Assembly: GCA_036245805.1 (NCBI GenBank)
Contig: BTRK01000002.1
Coordinates: 11,404,689 to 11,468,688 of the forward strand
Direction: 5' to 3'
DNA: 64,000 nucleotides
Source of the DNA: Pristionchus mayeri
Lineage: Eukaryota > Nematoda > Chromadorea > Rhabditida > Neodiplogasteridae
Of this stretch, positions 56,201 to 64,000 are shown piece after piece. The notes under the pieces are model-generated. The model was not told the origin of the DNA, searched no databases, and saw only the letters and a program-made list of their open reading frames with translations. How positions within the stretch are numbered: the stretch's first letter is position 1; each line of letters opens with the position of its first letter. Position numbers and translations under genes: made by a program.

Positions 56201-59200
56201 AAATCGTATTGTTATGTCCTCCAATCCTAAGCTTTTCTATAATTATTGCAAGGAGAAATTGAGTACTCCCAAGACCACTCCTTCTGGAATCGTTGATTCT
56301 GATGGTTCCGTACTGACATCTAATGACCAGAAGTGTGTAGCTTTTGAAAAATTCTTTTCTTCTGTCTTTAGCCCTCCCCAATCGTCCCCACTCCCTCTCC
56401 CTTCCCCTTCTTTCATTTTCGATCTCCCTTCAATTTCTTACGTGGATGTTATCTGTGCACTTAGTAAGCTTGCCCCCAAAGTGAATGTTACTCCCGACAC
56501 TATTCCCAGTATAGTTCTTTCGAGGTGTAGATTATCTGTTGTATCTCCTCTCCTTACTATTTTTAACAAGTCTCTGCTTACCTCCCAAGTGCCATTTCAA
56601 TGGCGTCAAGCTTTAGTTAAACCTATTCCAAAAAATCTAGTAACTCTATAACAGATTTTCGTCCTATTTCACTTACTTCATCTGTGTGTAAAGTTTTTGA
56701 GAAGATTATCATAGGTAAAATTACGGCGTTTCTTGACCAGAACAACTTATTTGACCCTCACCAATCTGGTTTCAGAAATTGTAGATCAACTTCCACTAAT
56801 CTTGCTGAGACTTATGCACATTATCTCCGCATCTCTAAGCATGGCTCTCCTTTTGACACAATTTACATAGATTTCAGAAAAGCTTTTGATTCTATTGATC
56901 ATATATTATTGTTACATAAATTGTCCGAGTTAGGCATCTCTAATCACATTGTATCATGGTTCCATTCATATCTCTCTGGTCGTACGCAATCCGTATTTAT
57001 TGACACTTCATTTTCCCCACCATCCCCGGTCATATCTGGCGTGCCACAGGGATCTTGTCTCGGGCCTCTCCTCTTCATCTTATTTATCAATGATATCTGT
57101 GTAAATCTTCTTCTTCTTCTTCTTCTTCTTCTTCTTCTTCTTCTTCTTCTTCTTCTTCTTCTTCTTCTTCGGAGCCCACCCCATCCTCGTCCACCTTCTG
57201 CGTCGTCTTTACGAGTCTTCTTCCACACTCATTCGAGTAAACGAAGAACTCGTCCCTGTCACCGTGAGAAGAGGAGTTCGCCAAGGGGATACACTCTCCC
57301 CTCGCCTTTTCAACGCTGTGCTAAGATCTGCGATGGACAAGATTGACTGGGAGAAGGATGGAATCCAAATAGATGGGAGGAATCTATGCCATTTGGAGTA
57401 CGCGGACGATGTAGTTCTCATCGCGAAGTCGAGACCCGAATTGGAGAAAATGTTGAAGAAGTTGATGAGCGCTTGCAGAAGAGTTGGTCTCGAAATCAAT
57501 GCAGCAAAGACCAATCTACTCACCTCCTGCACCTCTACCAGGAATCCAATCACTATTGACAATCTACGGTTCGAATTTGTCGAAAGAGCCACATATCTAG
57601 GAGGGCGAATCAGTCTTCCCCTAGATCACTCCGACGAAATTGAACATCGGATTGTACTGGGCTGGTACGCATGGAGTAAGCTGTCCCATCTTTTATCGTC
57701 ACGCCTTTTACCCATGAAGATCAGGCGACGGCTCTTTGAAAGCTGCATCACAAGTACAGTACTCTACGGATGCGAAGTCTGGGCATTACGATCGAGTGAG
57801 AAGGAACGACTGAGTGTTACTCAACGAAATATGGAACGGAGGATGTTGGGAGTTACGATCAGAGATCGTTGGAAGAATGAGCGAGTTCGTGGAATCACCA
57901 AGCTAAGAGACTGGGTCGAGGAGGGATTGAAACGGAAAGCACGGTGGGCACTCAAAATTAGGCAAATGAATCTGGAGCAGTGGAGTCGCGCTACTACAGT
58001 CTGGACACCCTACAACAGGAGCTGCCCCCCTGGGAAGCCACGCGTACGCTGGAGAGACGACCTTAGCCGAGCCATTGGCACACATTGGTGGAGTGCAACC
58101 TATGCAGAATATAGACAAATCCTCATCTGAGCAAACTGCCTGATATGATAAACTGATTGATTGATTGATTGATCTGTGTAAAATTCCCGGCCTCCGTTTA
58201 TTATTCTGTGTATGCAGACGACCTCAAGTTGTTCGCTGAAGCCCCTCTGTTCTCAGATGACTTGCAATCCGCTCTAGATATTGTTTCTAACTGGTCTTCG
58301 CAGTGGAATCTTGGCGTTTCTGAAACTAAATGTCACATTGTTCACTATGGCCGACATAATCCCCGTAAACTATTCACCATTAACGGTGTTATCTTAAACG
58401 AGCCTAGCAATGACCCAAGTAAATGTATCATTAAAGATCTAGGAGTGCATTTCTCCCCTTCTCTTTCTTTCTCATCCCATATTAGTAAAATTATTTCTAA
58501 AGCCCGTACCAAATCTAATCTAATTTTTAAATCCTTTCGTAGCAATTCTATTGAGTTATATCTCAAATCGTATAATACTTTCATCCTCCCAAATCTCGAA
58601 TATTGCTCCATTATCTGGAATCCTATACATAGTGTAGCATTGACTAAAGAGCTTGCAAGAGTTCAGCGTGACTATACCCGCAGAATGTATGTACGCTGTT
58701 CCCTCCCTCCTATATCATATAAGCATCGGCTCCATGAGCTTAATCTAATGACTTTAGAACGCCGTAGGTTCATAATTGATATATTATTCCTCCATTCGAT
58801 TATCCACAGCCGTTATTCTCTTGATATTTCTTCTCTACTTACACGCGCGCCACTCACTCGCCCCCTCAGAAATGCACACCCACTTCGTATATCTTTACCT
58901 TTCATACCAAATAATTCTAGTTCCACTCTTGTATCTAGAACCATGTCCATTTGGAATGCTCTTCCCATAGAATATGTTAGTTCTTCGCATAGTGTATTTT
59001 CTAGTTACATCCGTTCACAACCCCCCACTTTTTATCCCCCGTCTATTATTGCCACTCGGCTTGATCTTTGATCCCGTCCCCTCCCCTACCCTTGCTGCCT
59101 AGCAACCTTCAACCGATTCCATCCAATCGATGGACATCAGTTTCTTGTATACCCTCTCGTTATTTCTTGAACTCCCACCTAACGGAATAAACGAATGAAT

Positions 59201-59542
59201 GAATGAATGAATGAATGAATGACTTCGAATTGCCAACCCTATTTCAAATTCAATCTCGCATTATCTAACGGACGAGAGAGTATGGTGAATTGAGAGAGAA
59301 GTATTTAAATTTCAGACAACCGCCCTGATTGATGAATTGATGAATGAACTGAAGCAAGCAAGGGCGATCTTCGGGCCAATTAACAAGCAGTTGGAGAGCG
59401 AGGTGATCTTTGGTCGCGAACAGTTCAAAACCAGATAGATATGCCTAGATAGTTTCTAGGGAGAGACAATTATATTTATTTATTATTTTATTTATTTCAG
59501 ATCCTCCAACTTTGCCTGCGGAAGCTCGAGCAGGGTCGATGA
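53278..59542 (+). CDS. Array gene copy 8: divergent member, 101 aa, intact
   Basis: Exons are 53278-53381, 53676-53748, 59316-59402 and 59501-59542, open and in phase. The ATG used by the other copies is ACG here, but an in-frame ATG at 53278 gives a 12-residue longer leader, MNPSSNNFQRRSTVSRTSSA. Exon 2 is the most changed of the family (RLRECMSKLDRAEVKDHQQ). Exon 3 reads LIDELMNELKQARAIFGPIN and exon 4 ILQLCLRKLEQGR. The TATA box is missing, while a GATA site (AAGATAACC) remains farther up. Intron 2 holds a 5.2-kb CR1-like element with a second element nested in it. It may be the oldest copy or one under other control. Family and function are unknown. Confidence 0.65.
53777..53855. repeat. 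Decayed CRE-type MITE
   Basis: CGGCACTCGGTCGGATGAGA and CTCCGACCCAGTGCC mark the ends. The CRE cores have decayed (CATGACGCAA). It lies in intron 2 of copy 8. Confidence 0.7.
54189..55064 (+). CDS. ORF1 protein of the CR1-like element
   Basis: 291 codons from ATG to TAG with no break. The first half has a likely coiled coil (VDALSCKVDAVMAMLSDVRA). The middle is acidic-basic mixed (ENLKEGAAADEKLIADLVQY). The end is Pro/Ser-rich and basic. No zinc knuckle, RRM or PHD motif is visible to me. Position before the endonuclease-RT frame and the intact length identify it as ORF1, which in related elements binds RNA. ORF2 follows 33 bp later in another frame. Confidence 0.75.
   Translation: MSGTRTPLKAPLPAAAKPNSVRVASQESVDALSCKVDAVMAMLSDVRALLQTLSLANPPPAPTSLAPTLDVARVVYESCSRVISDRAEYEDKETRAVVIGHKENLKEGAAADEKLIADLVQYSGSDAVKKAWDEKKISHHRHPPDRPPGTRPLKISCPDKTTRDALLSGIRGKPGRPSPFKDSLAFTRKDLTPTQLSLEKEARAEAMRRNLEARMIVCGVRDFTLINYRTPRPLPPRYGLSRTTKTSSADLPHPGHSGTPSSAPSAASIPSTPDPAAIAPSRTDHVTTRRG
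57106..57170 (+). repeat. (TTC)n microsatellite at the 5' junction of the nested element
   Basis: About 21 triplets without interruption, directly next to the target duplication. Confidence 0.95.
57264..58130 (+). pseudogene. RTE-type RT, C-terminal half (nested element)
   Basis: The frame contains RRGVRQGDTLSPRLFNAV and LEYADDVVLIAKS, then LEINAAKTNLL, STVLYGCEVWALRS, NMERRMLGVTIRDRWKNERV and WTPYNRSCPPGKPRVRWRDD, ending at TGA. It is open throughout, but the endonuclease and the first RT motifs, including the FxDY catalytic Asp, are missing through 5' truncation. It is related to, but clearly diverged from, elements A and B, so a second RTE lineage is present. Confidence 0.88.
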
Positions 59543-59856
59543 TAAATGATTTCTCGCTAGTCTATTCATTTTTCTCATATTTGTTCAGTTTCATTAGTAC
59601 GAGTATTGTTGTATACAGGTCCTTCCATTGTTTCATGTTAAAAAAATATTATCACGGTACTCTTGTGCAAATTTGATTCAGCCTCCGCTTGAGAGTGCGT
59701 TATCCGGGAAGTGATCTCTTCATTTCCCACACTCTCTCTATCGGTCAAGTGGTGAGACAGTGTTTGAAATGAAGAGACCATTCCCCGAATAGCGCCATCT
59801 ACTCCGTTTAAACACATTCATTCATGCTAATGGTGATCTTACTGCTCTGCATGAAT
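59543..59856. other. Right end of the array
   Basis: The 3' flank of copy 8 with a CTCTCTCGC-family palindrome at 59712-59785. The last array-like words (CATTCATTCATGCTAATGG-CTGCTCTGCAT) end near 59852, where cullin coding DNA begins. Confidence 0.65.
59712..59785. repeat. Palindromic repeat, CTCTCTCGC family
   Basis: TGATCTCTTCATTTCCCACA and the matching GTGTTTGAAATGAAGAGACC arm around CTCTCTCTATCGGTCAAGTG. Confidence 0.8.
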
Positions 59857-61375
59857 GCTTGCCTTATCCTTGAACATGCTCTCGAGTTCCTGAGTGAACT
59901 GGCAGCCACACTCCTTCTTCACCTTCGTGATCATCTACAATGATTAGCGTGGAATGATACTAGGTTGGATGAGAACCAAAACAGTCACCCCGGACTATCA
60001 GAATACATTCGTACACATACAAAACTGATTCTGTGAAAACACTGGTGAAAGGTCCGGTTTTTTCACATCCAGTGGGCTCTCTCCGACGTAGTGCCCGTGT
60101 GATGGATGGAGTGCCCCCCCCCCCTCTCTATACCTGTATCTCGGCGTCTTCTGACACGGACTTGTCTAACAGGAGTCTCTGCGCAAAGTGTTGCTTGTAG
60201 TATCTGCAGAGGGGATTGGGAGAAATTCACTCAGGCCTATTGATGATCAAACTCACTTCTCGAAAGGAATCAGATGAGGACCATCGATCGGTCGAGCATC
60301 GATTCCATATCCTTGTCATTCAACTGCAAATATTTATATTTGTTTACCATTTGCGCTGTGAAAACTCACGAGTACCGTATACCATAACATAATATTAGTA
60401 CTTAAATAGATATCATGCAGCATCTTACGCATTTATCTCCCTTGCATAGTTTTTCGTCAATGTAGAGTGAGAGGAACTCGGGATTGCGCCTACAAAGAAA
60501 CATACAGTTTCGCCGAAAAGTACTCGGCAGTTTTTTTTCTGTATGCAACAATTTCTGATGCGAAAAATTGAGGCCGTTGTAGCAAATCTGATGGGGAAAT
60601 TTGCGTTTATTACGAATTTGCGAAAAAAATTGCGTTTGTTACGAATTTCTCTTGCATATTAACTTTTTAGGAACATAGACAATTTATAAGAGCTCAAACC
60701 TCTTGAACATGGAAATATGTACAAGGACTACTCAGAATACAATTTTCATGTTGTTGCGACAGCCGATTCCTTTGCTATAGCTGCTTGAAGTTTCATGCTG
60801 TACCCGCATGACTCTGCTTCTACGAATCCTTCGAAAGCAGGAAATTAATCGTTATTATTCTAAATTAAGCCCAGGCGATCTTGCTAGTATATTTTTTGAG
60901 CATTATTCGCGCATCTATCCATACTCATTAAGTTTAGGCTGTATGAAAATTATCTTATCCATTTCCTGGTTTAAGAACAAAAAAACGTTTTCCTTTTTCT
61001 TTAATTGTTCTCGTTGAGAAAGAATATCGACGAACAATTACTTGTTCTTGTTGAAGAAGAATTCGAAATCGGACTGGGTTTTGTGCTTGAAGGAGGCGTC
61101 GTTGTCGAAGGCTTCCTGCAAGATAAAATCATCAGAGAGAGAGAGACAGAGAGGCATTCAATGGTAAAACGATCGCAATAAAGTTACTGTGAAAACAGGA
61201 CAAGTAGCCACAAAACACTGAACGTTGATAAATATTTCAAAATTGATTAAGGTGATTCTCGCACACAACACCATTGACTACGCTTCCCGTTTTCACAATA
61301 CCTTGAGGAAGTGGCCGAATCTATCCATAAGGTAGATAAGTTCATGGATGAATCGAACCGGATCCTTCTTCGATG
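59843..61375 (-). pseudogene. Cullin-3-like gene fragment, six exons, broken
   Basis: On the minus strand, exons 61375-61302, 61115-61042, 60489-60429, 60323-60257, 60203-60134 and 59934 to about 59857. They encode in order SKKDPVRFIHELIYLMDRFG, EAFDNDASFKHKTQSDFEFF, RNPEFLSLYIDEKLCKGDK, LNDKDMESMLDRSMVLI, YYKQHFAQRLLLDKSVSEDA and MITKVKKECGCQFTQELESM. These are consecutive pieces of the central cullin repeat region. CGCQFT-ELESMF and PEFLSLYIDEKL point to CUL3 rather than CUL1, CUL2 or CUL4. In the fourth exon MVLI runs into TGA and about 16 nt seem lost, so the next exon is out of frame. Neither the N-terminal repeats nor the C-terminal RBX-binding and neddylation parts are visible. The left end is cut where array DNA starts. 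A functional CUL3 must be elsewhere. Confidence 0.85.
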
Positions 61376-62278
61376 CTGCAAACATAGATGTCTATTTTAT
61401 TCAATTATCATACACCACATAGGTGCTTCATCATAGACGGTAATGTGCGAGAATGAGCGGGGATGGGAAGATAAGAGAAGAGAAGAAAAGAAGAGTAGGG
61501 GGAAGAGGGGGTATGGGGAGACAGGAGACGATCACTTCCGATTTTAGTAGTTCAATTCCAAGTTCAAGGACTAACTCTACTCCGAAGAAGTAGTAATCAC
61601 GCTAAACTCTGTCTCACTTGTAGATGCATCATCGACAGTCTTGCACAGATAGATTCCAATCAGCTTTTATGAGTGGAGTGTTAACCGCAAGGCATGGAGG
61701 GAGTGGCAAGTCTTTCACATTCGCGCTCTCTGGAGGTTCACGCAGCGAATGATTTTCGAATTGTGCCAGATCCTGGAAAGATTCCAATTTTTGAATTCCC
61801 TCCGTCGCTATTGTCTTCATTTCACTCTTCTCCATTCATTCTCTCGTCTTTCTCTCCTCGAGTGCGGTCACTCCCTCGCCCTACAGAACTACAGTCAACA
61901 TGTAAGAAGATGATAAACATGTATCATGTCAAGCACTCAGTTGTCTCTCCAACAGTCTCAATGAAGACCTAGGTTGCGTCTAGTTGTAGAGTGTAAATAC
62001 AGTAGTCGCCCTGGACTATCAAGAATCTGACACGTGCCAAATATAGACTCACGTGCCTGCTTGTAAGCGATTCGCCCCCACCACTGAAACCATAGTCTAT
62101 GCATCACTGCTAGCGCCTACTGTAGTGCTTCTATTACAGAAATACCCTACCTACCATAATCTTGTCATTTTCAGGGATGCCCGCCCTCTACCGAACGTCC
62201 CCGTATAGTCTGTGAGATAGTCGTTTCACGTGCAATAATGGAAATGTTGTTCACACCTGTACCTTTACGTATATTCAG
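61376..62278. other. Spacer between the cullin fragment and the MSP-domain gene
   Basis: A purine-rich strand (61440-61530), then mixed sequence with no clear exon. The first exon and start codon of the MSP-domain gene should lie here or be very short. ATG at 62173 and 62238 do not join the next exon in frame. Confidence 0.45.
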
Positions 62279-64000
62279 ATCAAGATTGAGCCAAATGAGG
62301 AGGTTCTGTTCGCGGGCACGATCGGACAGGCAGGATCGACCACCGTCGAGAGAAGGATCACCAACACGACCTCGGATCGACTGTGCTTCAAGGTGCATTT
62401 CTAGGGTTATCTTGCTGGAAAATTGTCTTTGAATGTTCGGGTATGTTTCCGGTGCGCTAAATCAGTAAACGCTCATTAACGATATAGAGCCCCTGAAACA
62501 TACCTGAAACGGGAACTAAAATTTCCCAATAAGAGAACTCCAGTTATATGTTAATATACACCTATACGTACAAAGGTCAATATGTGCACGTTTGATCACA
62601 CTGTGGCGAAATAAGGAGACACGCCGTGTGTAAATAATACCCTGATAGTTCTCAGGAAAAGAAAATATCACCAAATTTTAAGTTCACAATCACATTGTAT
62701 TTTAGATCAAAAGCACCGACCTGGACCTCTTCACCTACGTCCCCGTCATGGGATTCCTCGAGCCCAAGGTAGCGTTGGAAAGTGTTCGTGGTTGCTCTTA
62801 TGCTGCAATTTGTTTGCATTACACGAGCGATACTACCGTAACCCTTGGTATACGCCGACCATTGACAAACGTCGCCTCGTTCAGGAGACGGCAAGAATCA
62901 CGATTTCCTTCAAGGGTGAGGGCTTCCCTCCAGAGACTGCGCATTACTTCGTCGTCCATACTTTGAAGAGCGAACAGAAGACGGACGAAAAGAAAGCCCC
63001 GAGAGAGGTCAGTTATTTTGTCGTTCCACTTGTACCATGACACATTATTACTACCGTAACCCTAGGTGTACTGTATAAATTCGAATTCCTGTCACTAATA
63101 TATTATATTTTAGATCTGGGCGAACGGAAAGGCATCAGACGGCCGTCTCAAGCACTGCATTCGATTCGAGTTGGTCGAGGAGAAGGGAGAGGAGGAGATG
63201 GACGAGGGAAAGGTACTGTAGTGCGGCGATCGATTTCACGGTTTCGTAATTCTACACACTCTCTCGGCCGAGGTCGAGCAATTGTCGACAGAGATGGAAC
63301 GCCGGATGAGAATCAAAAAAGGACCCTTCTGTAGGACTTTCGCAGAAGCATTTTTGACACTTTGGGAACTACTGTGAGCATGCTGGAGAAGAGTACTTTT
63401 TTGGTTCTCATCCTGTGGTTTCTCATCCGACCTGCATAGTGCCAGAGAGGTATTCGTTGCGGCGCACTGTACGAGTTTTGAGCATGCCGCCGATGATCCC
63501 ACTGACGACAAGAAGGCGATTGCTGTGCTCAGACAGGAACTGGAAACAGTTTGAAGAAAATATTTGGAGAACTATGAGCAAGTTGTCGTCAGGTTCGTGC
63601 TGATGGAGAGAAGAGAGTGCAGGAAGCAGAGATGAAGTACGAGGCACTCTGCAAGAAGTACACCAAAGCTCTCGTGATGGTGAGCGAATAGCAAATCGGC
63701 GAAGTGGGCACTTCTTGGATAATTGGCCCACCCCTCCCCTTTCTCCTCTACCCCACTCATTTCTAGATATCTCTCCCTGATTTTCAGTCACACCTTTGCG
63801 ATAGGGAGGGGAAGAGAAATGATACGGGGGGATTTTGAGGAGGGGGGGAGTGGGCCAACTATCCAAGAAGTGCCACCAATTGTACACACAATGTGCGAAT
63901 GAACGAGAACAGCTTTAAGCTCAAATCAATATTTTTCATGGAAAATTCGCAATTAGTTGTTGCGGCGCACTGTAAGAGTTTAGAGCGAGAGAGAAAATTG
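62279..64000 (+). CDS. MSP/VAP-like protein with coiled coil, partial (both ends)
   Basis: Exons 62279-62392, 62706-62768, 62885-63007, 63114-63212, about 63483-63548, 63593-63679 and a start of the next near 63986; all introns are in phase 0. The first four encode an MSP domain: IKIEPNEEVLFAGTIGQAG, RRITNTTSDRLCFKIKS, MGFLEPKETARITISFKGEG, YFVVHTLKSEQKTDEKKAPR and IWANG. The order strand-NTTSDRLCFK-GFLEP is that of VAP-type proteins, with LEP where VAP usually has GIIDPG, so FFAT binding may differ. An acidic linker (VEEKGEEEMDEGK) leads to a helical, probably coiled-coil part (KKAIAVLRQELETVRADGEK, EAEMKYEALCKKYTKALVM), as in VAPs before the ER anchor. The anchor would lie beyond the window. 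The first exon is not found; the start of exon 5 is uncertain. Confidence 0.75.
63704..63877. repeat. Inverted repeat in an intron of the MSP-domain gene
   Basis: GTGGGCACTTCTTGGATAAT-GGCCCACCCCTCCCC on the left is mirrored by GGGGGAGTGGGCC-ACTATCCAAGAAGTGCCACC on the right, arms of about 37 bp. No coding capacity. Confidence 0.85.

Larger units (their letters stand above)
57106..58171 (+). mobile_element. Nested 5'-truncated RTE-like element, 1066 bp
   Basis: Flanked by an 11-bp duplication, ATCTGTGTAAA (57095-57105 and 58172-58182). The 5' end is a (TTC)n run (57106-57170); the 3' end is a (TTGA)n tail after GATATGATAAAC. It encodes the second half of an RT of the RTE type. It landed inside the RT gene of the CR1-like element, so it is the younger of the two. 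Confidence 0.93.
55098..59071 (+). pseudogene. ORF2 (endonuclease-RT) of the CR1-like element, frameshifted and split
   Basis: Endonuclease motifs are ICISETWLDNSDSDS, GRGGGVACLVHNS, ILIGDFNFPNVDWPSL and ALSDHLSVTFDL. At about 56630 the frame slips: an A run after ATTCC has six As where seven would keep the frame. RT then continues with FRPISLTSSVCKVFEKI, IYIDFRKAFDSIDH and ISGVPQGSCLGPLLFILFIN. The nested element interrupts the frame at 57105; it resumes at 58172 with CVKFPASVYYSVYADDLKLF and runs to TAG/TGA near 59071. The split falls between the SGVPQG and YADD motifs, so the enzyme is dead. No ATG opens the frame at 55098. Confidence 0.88.
53973..59220 (+). mobile_element. CR1/Jockey-like non-LTR retrotransposon, near full length, with nested insertion
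   Basis: Flanked by GACTTCGA at 53965-53972 and 59221-59228. The 3' end is a (GAAT)n tail (about 59193-59220). It has a 5' leader, ORF1 (54189) and an endonuclease-RT ORF2. Without the nested element and its duplication it would be about 4.17 kb. It sits in sense in intron 2 of array copy 8. Confidence 0.88.

Noticed and set aside
57087..57284. Poly-Glu and poly-Arg frames
   Set aside because: Translations of the (TTC)n microsatellite.
61629..61972. Frames on both strands between the cullin fragment and the MSP gene
   Set aside because: No cullin N-terminal or MSP features, poor composition, no good splice borders in phase.

Overview
The window is nuclear DNA of a nematode. The signs are many short introns with the nematode acceptor consensus TTTCAG, an MSP/VAP-domain gene, a worm-type Jun gene, and a mix of mariner, RTE-like and CR1/Jockey-like elements. 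Exon-dense genes split by introns full of small palindromic repeats fit a free-living clade V worm (Pristionchus-like), but the species cannot be fixed from this sequence.

Layout. (1) About 1-8.6 kb: a ten-exon TMEM53-like (DUF829) alpha/beta-hydrolase gene on the + strand, with a dead mariner in intron 3. (2) About 10.5-20.7 kb: a twelve-exon AP-1 Jun gene, with consensus CRE and TRE sites upstream, a possible second start that uses a 4-nt coding exon, and introns carrying palindromic repeats, some with perfect CRE sites. (3) About 20.6-59.85 kb: a tandem array of eight copies of a small four-exon gene that I do not recognise. It encodes about 89 aa: a Ser-rich start followed by a charged, probably helical region. 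Units share a promoter with three GATA-type sites and a TATA box. Three copies (1, 7, 8) look intact and one (6) is extended by stop loss. One lacks its exon-1 splice donor (2), one has a stop in exon 1 (3), one is partly deleted (4) and one has a stop in exon 3 (5). The array is swollen by non-LTR retrotransposons. Several insertions can be dated against a related unit that keeps the empty site. (4) About 59.85-61.4 kb: six exons of a cullin-3-like gene on the - strand, cut off at the array edge and broken by a stop and a frameshift. (5) 62.2 kb to the end: an MSP/VAP-like gene on the + strand that runs off the window.

The new-looking system is the array in (3): a young multigene family growing and decaying next to jun. 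It has a common GATA/TATA promoter module, repeated blocks that resemble the region just 3' of jun, and CRE-bearing palindromes in front of some copies. Its function cannot be read from the sequence.
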